The position numbers and the translations under genes are program-made. A stretch of DNA of 64,000 bases from Albibacterium bauzanense (GTDB lineage Bacteria > Bacteroidota > Bacteroidia > Sphingobacteriales > Sphingobacteriaceae). The notes under the pieces are model-generated. The model was not told the origin of the DNA and did no database searches. It was given only the letters and a program-made list of their open reading frames with translations. The first letter of the stretch is position 1, and each line of letters begins with the position of its first letter. Of this stretch, positions 52,436 to 62,844 are shown piece after piece. The stretch is from positions 620,001-684,000 of the forward strand of contig NZ_SMGO01000001.1 of NCBI RefSeq assembly GCF_004339765.1, given 5' to 3'.

Positions 52436-54607
52436 TTATAAATTCCACCAGTAAGTCCATTTTACAACCAATTGTCTGTTTTTAACAGAGAAGGATGAAG
52501 TAGGATCGTAATTATCTGCATAAACGATATAGAAGTCGGAAGCAGGTTTATAGCGCCATTGCAATCGGGTGTTGATATTCATATTTTTAAGCTGTTCATT
52601 ATATTGAACGAAAGCTGTAAAATAAAGCGTATTAGAGAAAGTTACGTCAGCACGAGGACCTACAAGCCAGAAAGAGTTATGTCCCCAGGGTTGTGGCAAT
52701 TTTAGGTCATTATAAGAACTGGCAATCGCAAGACTAACATAGGGCTGAAAACGGTATCCTAATTGAGAGGTGAAACTATAGCGTGTACCTTCAGCATAAT
52801 AGCCTCCATATGAGCCACCTAGCTGATAAGTTAATACACTTTGTGGTTTAGATACGTAATCTAAACTCGCCGTATTCCATTGATGTTCAGTTCCGGTAGC
52901 TAATAATCCCTTTCCAATATTGGTGGGATCAAATGGTTTTAGCAATTTAACATAACTATTGTTGAATGCAGCAGTAATGCTACTTTGATCGCGCAGGGTA
53001 ACCATATAAGACAGAATACTTTCATTATCCGTGCGGTTCATTGATCCATCAAAATAATAGGTCGAAGACAGTTGTACTGTGTGGCTTAATATGTTTCCTG
53101 ATTGTGGGAAAAAGTTACGTGATACTTTCGGATTAATCTTAACATAATCATTTCGAGGCACGTAACCTACTTCGGCAAGGTAATTTTTACCCACATACTC
53201 TTCTTGAAGGTAGAATGTCCAATTCTTACTGAGGTATTGCAAATGAGCTGCTTGCACAACGTTATCTTGCGTTTGATCCGGAGTAAAAGATTTCAAGACC
53301 ATCGCCTTACCCGACCATAGGTTATTGGAAGAAGCCAGGTTATATTCTAATCCTACATTACGATTAAAATCAGGAGATGTACTATTCTTTGATAATGAAC
53401 CGGTAGACTGTCTGTTAACAAACATAAATGCAATATTAGAGCGAGAAAACACTCGCCGCTGAAGTGTAATTGCACCGTAATTCTGAGCTGGAAGTGAAGC
53501 TTCATCTACGTCACCAGTCTGCACATCCATAACTCCTATACGCCAATCTTTATTCAACTTTCCTGAAAGTCTGGCACCATAGCGAATGGGTGCGTTTAAC
53601 CCAATACGGCGAGAAAAGAAAGGTCGAATACTTGAATAACCAAAATTTGCAAACAGGTCGCCATTTTCCAGGAAAAACTGACGTTTTTCAGCAAAGAACA
53701 GCTCAAATCTATTTAGGTTAATTACTTGTTTATCTACTTCAACCTGTGAGAAGTCCGGATTAACGGTTAAGTCCAGATTCAGAGAAGAATTAAGTGCTAC
53801 TTTAACATCTCCACCAATATCTTTTCGATAATCTATTGGGGTTCCATTTACATGATCTTTCGAAACACCGCCTAATACATAAGGAATAATAGAAATATTT
53901 CTCCCAGCAGAAGGCGGAACTTCATCCCAAACTATTATACCTGTGTAAGCAAGCGAAGCGGATGGAAATTGACGTGGAACGGGTGCCCAACTGGATTTCT
54001 CACCACTTTTTATATCGAAACGACTGAAATTGATCCCCCACTCCTTGATTCCTTCTTTGTAACGAATACTTTTAAAAGGGATTGCAGCTTCAAAAACCCA
54101 ACGATCGGGATAGTTGGTTACGACCGAAGTCCATTTATTATCCCAGCTTAAATCTACTTTTGAGCCTTCATACATACTTCCATCCCACTGTGCGCCTGCA
54201 GCATTAGAACCGAATGAAAAACCATCCGTGCGGCCATCAAAAGGGTCCATAAATAATAAGAAGTTGTCGTTCTTGTTGAAAGAAAAATCTCGTTTAAGCG
54301 ATTCGACTACATAGGCCCCAGGATTGGTATCATAACAGATTGCAATAAGATAGATATTTTTATTATCATAGGTCATCCGTACTTCTGTGAGTACATTGGC
54401 GAAGCTTGTATCCATGGGTACCATCATATAGAAGTCTTTAGCAGACTCTGCTTGCAGCCAAGATTCCTCATCCATCACACCATCGATTACGAGTGGTGAA
54501 GTAGCTTTTTTAATATGATAACGATAGGATTCATTCTTTTTCTGGGCAAAGACAAATAGGCTTGAGAAAATAAATAAAAGTACGAGTAAATTTTTCTTCA
54601 TATTCAA
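52436..54607 (-). CDS. DUF5916 outer-membrane protein with N-terminal CBM9-like domain
   Basis: A 723-residue exported protein (signal ending FVFAQ). Residues about 30-220 look like a carbohydrate-binding CBM9-like beta sandwich (PLVIDGVMDEESWLQAESAK). The rest is a DUF5916 region with alternating beta strands, probably an outer-membrane barrel, ending in VVKWTYWWNL. Such proteins are common in Bacteroidota; function unknown. Monocistronic, downstream of a strong terminator belonging to the phospholipase gene. Confidence 0.88.
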   Translation of the reverse strand: MNMKKNLLVLLFIFSSLFVFAQKKNESYRYHIKKATSPLVIDGVMDEESWLQAESAKDFYMMVPMDTSFANVLTEVRMTYDNKNIYLIAICYDTNPGAYVVESLKRDFSFNKNDNFLLFMDPFDGRTDGFSFGSNAAGAQWDGSMYEGSKVDLSWDNKWTSVVTNYPDRWVFEAAIPFKSIRYKEGIKEWGINFSRFDIKSGEKSSWAPVPRQFPSASLAYTGIIVWDEVPPSAGRNISIIPYVLGGVSKDHVNGTPIDYRKDIGGDVKVALNSSLNLDLTVNPDFSQVEVDKQVINLNRFELFFAEKRQFFLENGDLFANFGYSSIRPFFSRRIGLNAPIRYGARLSGKLNKDWRIGVMDVQTGDVDEASLPAQNYGAITLQRRVFSRSNIAFMFVNRQSTGSLSKNSTSPDFNRNVGLEYNLASSNNLWSGKAMVLKSFTPDQTQDNVVQAAHLQYLSKNWTFYLQEEYVGKNYLAEVGYVPRNDYVKINPKVSRNFFPQSGNILSHTVQLSSTYYFDGSMNRTDNESILSYMVTLRDQSSITAAFNNSYVKLLKPFDPTNIGKGLLATGTEHQWNTASLDYVSKPQSVLTYQLGGSYGGYYAEGTRYSFTSQLGYRFQPYVSLAIASSYNDLKLPQPWGHNSFWLVGPRADVTFSNTLYFTAFVQYNEQLKNMNINTRLQWRYKPASDFYIVYADNYDPTSSFSVKNRQLVVKWTYWWNL

Positions 54608-54682
54608 CGGCAGTAAAGGTTTATGGTTAATTGTGGGGCCAAATATAGAATAAAAGAAATCTTAATAGCTTATTAAACAAAA

Positions 54683-54723
54683 AATACCAGGTAAGGAGTT
54701 TAAGATCCTCCTTACCTGGTATT
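54683..54723 (-). terminator. Rho-independent terminator of the phosphorus-related operon
   Basis: A perfect 16-bp stem (AATACCAGGTAAGGAG with CTCCTTACCTGGTATT), nine-base loop, followed on the minus strand by TTTTTTGTTT. It lies 32 bp after the phospholipase stop. Confidence 0.92.
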
Positions 54724-54754
54724 AATTAGACAGATTTTCTATCTGTTTGATAGA

Positions 54755-57286
54755 TTAGCCGTTAAGAACCTTTCCCATTAATGGATCAGTTTTTCTAATC
54801 TCGCCAGTCTCTATCCTTCCAGCAAAATGTTGAGTAAAGCTTTCAAAACCATCAACTTGTAGTATAAAATCATACCATCCATGGCTTTTAGCAGTATCAA
54901 TGTCTACTTCAATGATTTGACCATTCAGTACCTCTCTAGTAATTTTAGGCAAACCATAACTTTTATCCTGAATTGTTACTCTTAACTTTTTATCGGTTTC
55001 ATTATTAGCAATTTTCAACACTAATTTGTCTTCAACGGCTTTTGTTAAGCTAAGGGCAGTCCGATAACCATCGCTAATCTGCAAAGCAGGATCATTTGAG
55101 TTTCCTTCAAAAGAACGGAAAAATCCATTAGGACCATAAACTAAAAGTGCATAAGAATTATTCTCAAAGTTATTCAATAACCAATTTTCTGTTAACTCAT
55201 CTCCTGCTTTAACGGCATAAGCCCATGATTTACCCCGTTCTAAGCTATCGTTTGAATTGGTTCCCTTATAATTTGTGCTTGCATAAGCCAGGTAGGGAAC
55301 ACCTGCCGATTTTTTACCAAAAGGATTACCTGCTTTAAATTTAATAGCAAAAGACTTTTTGTCATCACTTAAACCGCCACTTGCATGCATTTGATAAGGA
55401 AGTGCACAAGAATCTCTTATACCTGTTTCCTGACCTGGCATAAGCTCTTCAGGAACTACATTTCCCTGATTAACGGTATTGATTTCAGCTGTGTTCAAGA
55501 GTCTATATCCACTCGGCAACTCTTTGAATTTAGCATTGTAAATACTCTGGATAAATTTTTCCTTATCTACCGGTTGAGGATATTGTATTTCTTCACCGTT
55601 ATAGGGGCTAAAAGCGGAAGTTAAATCGCCGCAAACTGTACGTCTCCATTCACTGATATTGGTTTCTTTAATCTCCTTCCCTGTTTTATTACTTAAAAAG
55701 CTTTCCAGAAACTGAATAATGGAAGTATGATCTAATACTTCTGAATTAACTTTTCCTCCTCTACTCCATGGTGATGCAATAAGCAAAGGTACTCTGAAGC
55801 CTAAACCAATGGAACTTGCTCTGGCATCCTTTTCAGAAACTTTCTTTATATTTAACTCTTCATTCAGATCAACAAACTCAGCTTCCATAGAGATTCCTTC
55901 AGAAACCTTTCCAGGTAAACCTTCTCCATTTGGTGAAGGAGGCACGAAAGGAGGAATGTGATCAAAATAGCCATCATTCTCATCATAAGTTACAATAAAA
56001 ATGGTCTTTTTCCAAAAATCAGGATTCTTGGTTAAGATATTCATTACCTCAGAAACACACCAGGCACCATACCATGGTGAACCTGGATGATCGGAAAAAT
56101 GTTGAGGAGGTACCAACCATGAAACCGTAGGTAAAGTATTGTTATCTACATCGTGTCTGAATTGATAAAGCACATCTCCGGCAGGTACTTTCATAGTTCG
56201 GGAAACACCATTGTCATCGTAAATGCTATCAACAACTTGACGATATGGTGGGTGATTTTTATTGGTTGTAAAGGCCTTAGCATGGATACTCTTTTCTATT
56301 TCAGGCAGTTTACTGAAGTTCTCGGGAGTCCATTTTTGCAAGCTTTCCTGATAATTTTTTAAGATGTTCTGCTTCTCTTTCTTTTCCGGAGTTTCGCTAT
56401 TAATAGCAGCTATTTCCTTTTCTAATAAACTAGCCTTTCTCTTTAGCTCTTCCAAGTAAGTTTCCGAATACCAAACATGAAACTGTTCAAACCATTCTAT
56501 GGGATTATTAGTGAAATTAGCTAACCATGGTTCTTCCTCATCTGTAAATCCTGTATCCAAACTCAACTCATTCTGATAAATTCTCCAGGATATATCATTC
56601 ATTTCCAGCAGTTCAGGGAATGTACGCCAGTCTACATTTTTCCGATAGGTTACATCGGAATTTCTAACATTCCCGACTGCATTCTGCTTCTTAGAATCGC
56701 GCACAGTACCACTCCATAGATATAACCTGTTAGGAGTCGTACCTGTTAAAGAAGAACAAAAATGCTGATCGCCGACCGTAAAGGTATCTGCCATAGCATA
56801 ATAAAAAGGGATGTCTTCACGGTTGTAGTAGCCCATGGTTAAAGGCATATGCACATATTCCTTATTTCCTGCTCGCTTTGCTTCTAACCAGTTATTCATT
56901 TTTCCCTTATTATGGGCATCTACCATATCTGACCAAGAATGTGGTAAACCGCCCATCCAGGTAGAACGAGTGTCTTTTATATTCAACCTAAAGGGTGCAT
57001 AAGTTTGTCCTTTTTTATCAGACTGTAACCATACCTTATTTCCATTGGGCTGCTTAATTGCACGAGGGTCATTGAAACCTCTAACACCTTGAAGGCTGCC
57101 AAAGCAATGATCAAAAGAGCGATTTTCTTGCATTAATATAACTACATGTTCGGCATCATAAAAGGTACTACCTAACTCTGGATTAATCGCAATTGCTTTT
57201 TTCAATGCATCAGGTAATGCATTCCATACACCGGATGAACCTGCTATTAGCGCAGCTTGCTTAATAAAATCACGTCTTGTATTCAT
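54755..57286 (-). CDS. Phosphocholine-specific phospholipase C (Tat-exported)
   Basis: An 843-residue phosphoesterase of the PlcC/PLC acid-phosphatase superfamily that cleaves phosphatidylcholine-like lipids outside the inner membrane. It starts with a twin-arginine signal (NTRRDFIKQAALIAGSSG). Catalytic motifs are HVVILMQENRSFDHCFGSL (Glu and Asn metal/nucleophile region, about 48-66), SWLVPPQHFSDHPGSPWYGA (about 394-413) and FIVTYDENDGYFDHIPPFVP (about 434-453). The C-terminus has two repeated beta domains (DUF756-like). It is the last gene of a SusCD operon, 15 bp after susD, so it probably works on the imported or bound ligand. Confidence 0.94.
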   Translation of the reverse strand: MNTRRDFIKQAALIAGSSGVWNALPDALKKAIAINPELGSTFYDAEHVVILMQENRSFDHCFGSLQGVRGFNDPRAIKQPNGNKVWLQSDKKGQTYAPFRLNIKDTRSTWMGGLPHSWSDMVDAHNKGKMNNWLEAKRAGNKEYVHMPLTMGYYNREDIPFYYAMADTFTVGDQHFCSSLTGTTPNRLYLWSGTVRDSKKQNAVGNVRNSDVTYRKNVDWRTFPELLEMNDISWRIYQNELSLDTGFTDEEEPWLANFTNNPIEWFEQFHVWYSETYLEELKRKASLLEKEIAAINSETPEKKEKQNILKNYQESLQKWTPENFSKLPEIEKSIHAKAFTTNKNHPPYRQVVDSIYDDNGVSRTMKVPAGDVLYQFRHDVDNNTLPTVSWLVPPQHFSDHPGSPWYGAWCVSEVMNILTKNPDFWKKTIFIVTYDENDGYFDHIPPFVPPSPNGEGLPGKVSEGISMEAEFVDLNEELNIKKVSEKDARASSIGLGFRVPLLIASPWSRGGKVNSEVLDHTSIIQFLESFLSNKTGKEIKETNISEWRRTVCGDLTSAFSPYNGEEIQYPQPVDKEKFIQSIYNAKFKELPSGYRLLNTAEINTVNQGNVVPEELMPGQETGIRDSCALPYQMHASGGLSDDKKSFAIKFKAGNPFGKKSAGVPYLAYASTNYKGTNSNDSLERGKSWAYAVKAGDELTENWLLNNFENNSYALLVYGPNGFFRSFEGNSNDPALQISDGYRTALSLTKAVEDKLVLKIANNETDKKLRVTIQDKSYGLPKITREVLNGQIIEVDIDTAKSHGWYDFILQVDGFESFTQHFAGRIETGEIRKTDPLMGKVLNG

Positions 57287-57301
57287 GTTCTTAATTATTA
57301 T

Positions 57302-58789
57302 TTATTTAAGCCACCATGTTTTCTGGTGAATATTATCATTTCCTTCACCAAACTGGGTACGGATAGCTTCTGAAACATTTTCTGCATTGTAATTATATTC
57401 CGATTGTGGGTACATCCAACGATATGGAACATTTACACCTGCAGGTCTTCGAAAAGATGGATAACCTGTCCGTAAATGATCGTAGAATGCAGACCACCCG
57501 TTCTGTAAAAAGGATCTAATATATTTTTGCATAATGATACGTTCAATTTTATCTTCCAAGGTAGTCGCTTTCGAAAAATCCACTAATGGATTAGATAAGT
57601 ATTCAGTAACTTTATCAGCATTCACATAATTACCTAAACCTTTCGCATAGGTTTCATAAAACTTAAAGGAAGCTTTCACTCCTGCATCATAGTATTGTTT
57701 TGCATCCCCTGAAATCCAACCTCTTGCAGATGCTTCGGCTAAGATCAATTGCTGCTCTGAATAACCAATTAAAACAAATGGTTCATTTGTTGGATCTTGA
57801 TGATAGCGTTCTAATACCTTCGATGTTTTACCTGCTGCTGCTTTTAAATTTACTTCGGCATACGATGCGGCTGGATCACCTCCATCATAGGAACTAAAAT
57901 CATCAATTTCTTTCCCTGCCTCTTGAGCGAGCCTTGTTTGAGTGAAAAACACAAATAGTCTTGGATCTTCGCGTTCTTGTAAACGATTGATAAATGTTTC
58001 ATCAATATACATACCTGACCCATAACCACTCGAGTTAAACTCTGGATAGCGGTTACCTTCCTGATTTAAGAATACTAATTGCCCGTCATCTATTCCATCG
58101 GCTCCCAACAATGGCCCATTTTGAACGATTTGTGCAAAAGCAGCCTTAATATTTAAATCAGCATCGGCTTCCTTATGAGATAATGTTATTAACACTTTAA
58201 GACGAAAAGCATTAATAAGCTTTCTCCATTTATAGCTATCGCCTTTATAAATGATATCGCCGGCAATTGACTCATTTTGATCTTTTAACAATTCATCTGC
58301 TTCTGCCAGGTCTGCTAAAATTCCCATAAAAACTTGCTTTTGACTATCGTATATTGGAGGCACATAGCCATCTGTCGATTCACCTTTTAATGCAGCTGAA
58401 TATGGGATATCTCCAAATGTAAGCGTAAGGTTATAAAAATAATAAGCTTTAAAAAACTTTGCTAAAGCAATATAGCTATTATCATTTATCCGTTCCGCTT
58501 CTTCAGCCATTTTCGTAACATCACGCATGTTATAATAGGGGTCAAAGCTTCCACGATTCCATTGATAGTATTGATTACTATTTTCACCATCTGTTTGAAC
58601 CAGCATTTTTATAGCGTAAAGTGGCCCGGTACCCTGAAAAGATCGAAAAGCATCCCACTGAACCTTAGTGAGCTGTAACTGAGGATGCGTTTCTGTTGGA
58701 CGATTTGGATCTATATTTATATCTTCTAAACGCTCACAGGACGTTAAACAGAAGAGCATTACTATAGCACTGTATATTATTCTTTTCAT
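57302..58789 (-). CDS. SusD/RagB-family lipoprotein (SusD-like 2 type)
   Basis: A 495-residue lipoprotein (lipobox CLTSC, Cys18). The block LEDINIDPNRPTETHPQLQL at the mature N-terminus and YNYNAENVSEAIRTQFGEGN near the C-terminus identify the SusD-like 2 (PF12771-type) subgroup. It partners the SusC gene upstream. Members of this subgroup are often linked to peptides or non-glycan ligands; with a phospholipase C and alkaline phosphatase next to it, a phosphate-ester ligand is plausible. Confidence 0.92.
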   Translation of the reverse strand: MKRIIYSAIVMLFCLTSCERLEDINIDPNRPTETHPQLQLTKVQWDAFRSFQGTGPLYAIKMLVQTDGENSNQYYQWNRGSFDPYYNMRDVTKMAEEAERINDNSYIALAKFFKAYYFYNLTLTFGDIPYSAALKGESTDGYVPPIYDSQKQVFMGILADLAEADELLKDQNESIAGDIIYKGDSYKWRKLINAFRLKVLITLSHKEADADLNIKAAFAQIVQNGPLLGADGIDDGQLVFLNQEGNRYPEFNSSGYGSGMYIDETFINRLQEREDPRLFVFFTQTRLAQEAGKEIDDFSSYDGGDPAASYAEVNLKAAAGKTSKVLERYHQDPTNEPFVLIGYSEQQLILAEASARGWISGDAKQYYDAGVKASFKFYETYAKGLGNYVNADKVTEYLSNPLVDFSKATTLEDKIERIIMQKYIRSFLQNGWSAFYDHLRTGYPSFRRPAGVNVPYRWMYPQSEYNYNAENVSEAIRTQFGEGNDNIHQKTWWLK

Positions 58790-58845
58790 GTTTTTATAAT
58801 TTTCTATAAAATCTATTTGTTAATAATCCTTTGACTTTTAAGATA

Positions 58846-61800
58846 TTAGAACTTTAAATTCACTGAGAAGCCCAAATATCTTGCAGATGGGTCTTGTAAA
58901 TCAGTATCATTACCATAGTCAGGATCTACATAAGGGATTTTCTTCCACATCAAAAGATTGTATCCAAATAGGGATACATTAACACTTTTTGCATTACCAA
59001 TTTTCATGATATTGGTTAAATCATAGCCAACTGAAAGTCGGCGAAGTTTGACATATGTTCTGTCGTATACGTTTGCAAACTTTTCACTTTCCTCTTCAGT
59101 AACTTGTGCCTGATAGGGGTAAATCTGGCTCCAGGTTTGCCAGTTAACAGCAGTAGTACTAGGTGTATAGGTACGTGTATCAGACAAAATATTACCATCT
59201 ACATCTCTGGTAATTTCGCCACCTGTTATAACTACGCCTTGGGGTACATAAACCGGATGGCCGGCAGCATATTCCTGATCTCTATATTCAACTGATTCAG
59301 GGTGCTTACCTCCCCACCACATTTTTTCAATCGTTACAGATCGCATTAAACCTCCCCACGCTCCGTCTAAATCAAGATTAACTGTGAAATTTTTTACTTT
59401 AAATGTGTTTTGGAGACCAAATCTCCACTCCGGTTCTGTATTTCCAAGATAAGTCGGATACGGGTCTCTGATTGGTAAACCACTATTCGGATTCAGGATT
59501 AGATCTCCTGCAGCACTTTTTTGCCAAACAGTAGCATAATAGCTATCTACCCGGTCGCCTACTTTCAGGTTTCCGAATTTCTCTTGATTGTCGTATATTT
59601 CATTGATCTTCTTTGCATAACTCGTCCAGTTTAAACCAATATCCCAAGAAAAACGATCTCCTATAATAGGTTTTGCACCTGCCATAAGTTCAAAGCCATT
59701 GGTAGCATAAACATTCCCGTTTACTTTGCGGCTGGCAAAACCAGAAGCTTGAGAAATACTTAAATCAATGATCTGATTTTCATCAATGATATTATAGTAC
59801 GTTAAATCAAGAGACAAACGATTATTAGCGAATGAAGTAGCTAAACCGATTTCATACGAAGTAGATTTCTCGGGCTGGATATAAGGGTTAATAATTCCTG
59901 ACGGATATCCAACAGATGGTGTAGAACCATAAGTCACTTCTTTATTATAGGTAGAATAAATACTATAAGGTTCTAAATCACTTGAAACCTGTGCCCATGA
60001 TGAATATAGCTTTACAAAATCAATGGCTTTAGGCATGCTTATGTAATCAGAAAGAATGGTACTGATAGACGCACCAGGATAAAAATAGGAATTCCCGCCA
60101 CTAGGTAAAGTTGAAGACCAGTCGTTCCGGGCAGAGAAGTTTAAGAATACTGAATTAAATAAATCTAAGTTAGCAGTACCATACACGCTTCGTACAGATT
60201 TTTCCTGAAAATAATTTGTTGCCTGCACCGGGCCTTGTGTATTATTTAAGCTGTAAACGTATGGAACGATTAGACCATCGCTGGATTCATAATCTTCTCT
60301 AACCGTACGATCAAATGTAGAAGCTCCGGCGTTTAATGTTAAGTCAACTTTAGAAGATAAACGTTGATTAAATGAAGCTAAGAAGTCTAAGTCGATATTA
60401 GCCTGTGCTTTATTCCATAATTTATAATCGCCGTTCCTGGAGTCGCCATAATTCATATATGATTTAGGGCTTTGCATATCTTCAAAGGTTTTATTTTCAC
60501 GAAGTGAAGCACGGCCCTGAAGATTCAAGTTAGGTAATACACGCCAATTCAATGTTGTACGACCTGTTATTACATCTCGATTTAACTTTTGTTCAAGTTC
60601 ATAAGCAGCGAAATAAGGATTATTGTACCAAGCATAATTATAATTAGCTTGTCTGTATCCTTCTTGTCCAGGCACATACATGTGTTCTTTTAACTCCTTA
60701 CCATTCACATCATCTCCCATCCAGATCAAAATGGTATACATATGATTCTTAGGGCCATAACCATAACGTGGATAATTAGGAGACGTAACCTTATTGTATG
60801 ACAGAGCTGCATCTAACTGCAGATTATCTCTTAAATAAAAAGAAGAATTGAAATTAAGTCCGCCGGTAGTTAAGGATGTATTAGGTACTTGCCCTTTTTG
60901 ATGGGCATATTTTCCGGAAGCATAAAAACTTGCCTTTTCACCTTTAAATGCTATCGATAATGAATTATCTGTAACGAGGCCGGTTCCTAAGAAATCATTC
61001 AAATTATCATGTCTGATCCAATCTGTAGGTACACGCTCATAACGAGATTTATCATCGTACATCGTTCCCGATACATCTCCCCACCATGGTATTATTTCAC
61101 CTGTTTGCTTATCCTTAATCGGACTATTCCATTGGGGAACTTTAACACCCGTTCCAAATTTCGGTCCCCATATCATATCTCCATCCGAGATACCACCATC
61201 TGCCCCATCCCAAAATTCATATTGACCATTAGAACCATTACCATATTCTGTTTGGGTTTCAGGAAAAACAGTAAAACCGGCAGTAGCCATGTTATTCGTG
61301 TTAATATTGATTTCCAGTTTATCGCTTTTAGCACTTTTACTTGTAATTAGAATCGCTCCATTCTTTCCTCTCGCTCCATAAAGTGCCGAAGCTGCTGTTC
61401 CTTTAAGAACATTTATATTCTCAATATCTTCGCTGGAAATATCATAAAAATCAGTCTCAATAGGAATACCATCCAATACGATCAATGGATTTTTACCCCG
61501 TAAAGAGAAAGAAGGTTTTTGGAAAATACCAGTAGGATTGGTTACTGTTAGACCAGCTACTTGTCCGGTCAGCGCGCTACCAAGATTCATTGTTTTTGCT
61601 TCTGCTAATACTTCAGCTTTTACTTCTTGAGTAGCATATCCAATCTTACGTTTCTGTTGACGGATACCGATAGCCGTTACAACCACCTCTTCTAATGAAG
61701 ATGCGTCTTCATTCAATATAACATCAATTATATTTCTTCCATCTATAGCAATTTCTTGTCTGCTATACCCTATCATACTAAACACCAATGTTGAGTTAGC

Positions 61801-62070
61801 AGGAGAAGATAAATTATATTTACCATTTATATCAGTAGAAGTTCCTTGGTTAGTACCCTTTAGCTGAACCGTTACACCCGGCATATTATTACCTAAAGAA
61901 TCGCGTACAGTACCTGTTACATTTTGTTGTATAGAGATATTACCGAAATTATTGGATATACTCGCTTTTGCTAAACTAGCATTGGCATAGGCGGTAAAAA
62001 AGGAAGTCAATAGGACAGTTAATAGTATAACCGACAACCCATACTTAGTCGGATTAGTTATTTTATTCAT
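58846..62070 (-). CDS. SusC/RagA-family TonB-linked outer-membrane transporter
   Basis: A 1074-residue TonB-dependent barrel: signal peptide, carboxypeptidase-like domain (VTGTVRDSLGNNMPGVTVQL, about 51-70), TonB box region (LEEVVVTAIGIRQQKRKIGY), plug with NINVLKGTAASALYGARGKN (about 210-229) and barrel ending FSVNLKF. There is no STN signalling domain even though an ECF sigma gene lies just upstream. First gene of the SusC-SusD-phospholipase operon. Confidence 0.95.
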   Translation of the reverse strand: MNKITNPTKYGLSVILLTVLLTSFFTAYANASLAKASISNNFGNISIQQNVTGTVRDSLGNNMPGVTVQLKGTNQGTSTDINGKYNLSSPANSTLVFSMIGYSRQEIAIDGRNIIDVILNEDASSLEEVVVTAIGIRQQKRKIGYATQEVKAEVLAEAKTMNLGSALTGQVAGLTVTNPTGIFQKPSFSLRGKNPLIVLDGIPIETDFYDISSEDIENINVLKGTAASALYGARGKNGAILITSKSAKSDKLEININTNNMATAGFTVFPETQTEYGNGSNGQYEFWDGADGGISDGDMIWGPKFGTGVKVPQWNSPIKDKQTGEIIPWWGDVSGTMYDDKSRYERVPTDWIRHDNLNDFLGTGLVTDNSLSIAFKGEKASFYASGKYAHQKGQVPNTSLTTGGLNFNSSFYLRDNLQLDAALSYNKVTSPNYPRYGYGPKNHMYTILIWMGDDVNGKELKEHMYVPGQEGYRQANYNYAWYNNPYFAAYELEQKLNRDVITGRTTLNWRVLPNLNLQGRASLRENKTFEDMQSPKSYMNYGDSRNGDYKLWNKAQANIDLDFLASFNQRLSSKVDLTLNAGASTFDRTVREDYESSDGLIVPYVYSLNNTQGPVQATNYFQEKSVRSVYGTANLDLFNSVFLNFSARNDWSSTLPSGGNSYFYPGASISTILSDYISMPKAIDFVKLYSSWAQVSSDLEPYSIYSTYNKEVTYGSTPSVGYPSGIINPYIQPEKSTSYEIGLATSFANNRLSLDLTYYNIIDENQIIDLSISQASGFASRKVNGNVYATNGFELMAGAKPIIGDRFSWDIGLNWTSYAKKINEIYDNQEKFGNLKVGDRVDSYYATVWQKSAAGDLILNPNSGLPIRDPYPTYLGNTEPEWRFGLQNTFKVKNFTVNLDLDGAWGGLMRSVTIEKMWWGGKHPESVEYRDQEYAAGHPVYVPQGVVITGGEITRDVDGNILSDTRTYTPSTTAVNWQTWSQIYPYQAQVTEEESEKFANVYDRTYVKLRRLSVGYDLTNIMKIGNAKSVNVSLFGYNLLMWKKIPYVDPDYGNDTDLQDPSARYLGFSVNLKF

Positions 62071-62199
62071 ATCTATTATATAAAATTTTAGCGTTTTATT
62101 GTTTGACTGAAAAGTGCTAGAATGCCTTTCCTTAGGACCGTTTTCTTTATTAAGATTTAAACGGGTATTAATGATCGTAGACTTTAAATTTTCATTTTT

Positions 62200-62238
62200 C
62201 TCCTTTCTGTTTCTTTACCTTTAAGTAACAGAAAGGAG
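62200..62238. repeat. 12-bp inverted repeat between ECF sigma gene and susC
   Basis: CTCCTTTCTGTT (62200-62211) and AACAGAAAGGAG (62227-62238) are exact reverse complements with a 15-base loop; the stem extends by four more pairs past one mismatch. It lies 34 bp after the sigma-factor stop and 130 bp before susC. It could end the sigma transcript or act in the susC leader. The 201-bp gap holds no gene. Confidence 0.65.
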
Positions 62239-62271
62239 GAAAATCTACTTTGATTTACAATGAAGTTTGGG

Positions 62272-62802
62272 TTAACTTATTGCTAGTTCCATTCGTAAGC
62301 GACGTACTGCTTCTGCTATATTATTGGCTACAGTTTGCTCAGCTAAATTAAGCCTTACTGCTATTTCTTTAATACTCAGATTTTCACGCCGAAGAAGGAA
62401 GGAACGTTTCATGTTTTTAGGTAAATTATCTATGGCAAGAACAAGCTCATTTTCCACTTCCTGGATTGAGAAAGACTCATCTATGCTGTCTATAATAAAT
62501 CCTGTTTCATCCATCACAAATCCATGAACACGTTGTTTAATGTTTTCAGATCTAAAATAATTGAATACCTGCATTTTTACAGCACCCAATAGATAGTTTT
62601 GCAAACTGGTTTTTATGGCTAATTGAGTTCTCTTTTGCCAAATACTAACCAACACTTCCTGAACAATATCTTTTGCTATATCTTTTTCAGCAATTCTATT
62701 AAATGCTGCTTTATAAAGTAGTGTCCAATAACGATCATACAAAATATCAAAAGCGATAGACTCTCCATTTTGCAAACAAATCAACAATCTTTCTTCTGTC
62801 AT
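62272..62802 (-). CDS. ECF-type RNA polymerase sigma factor
   Basis: A 176-residue sigma-70 family factor with only regions 2 and 4. Region 2 is AFDILYDRYWTLLYKAAFNR and DIAKDIVQEVLVSIWQKR (about 18-68); region 4 has LPKNMKRSFLLRRENLSIKE and the HTH IAVRLNLAEQTVANNIAEAV (about 146-165). It resembles Bacteroidota PUL-linked ECF factors. No FecR-like anti-sigma gene follows: the next gene is susC. It is 42 bp after the phosphatase gene. Confidence 0.92.
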   Translation of the reverse strand: MTEERLLICLQNGESIAFDILYDRYWTLLYKAAFNRIAEKDIAKDIVQEVLVSIWQKRTQLAIKTSLQNYLLGAVKMQVFNYFRSENIKQRVHGFVMDETGFIIDSIDESFSIQEVENELVLAIDNLPKNMKRSFLLRRENLSIKEIAVRLNLAEQTVANNIAEAVRRLRMELAIS

Positions 62803-62844
62803 ATTAAGAAGCTATAGGATTTTCTGTTATTGCATTCTATTGAT

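Noticed and set aside
54608..54682. Separate regulatory element between the DUF5916 gene and the terminator
   Set aside because: Only the hairpin at 54683-54723 with its T-run is supported; the rest is AT-rich without a clear motif.
61009..61350. 113-residue plus-strand frame over susC
   Set aside because: Antisense shadow of the SusC barrel; no start signal or family features.
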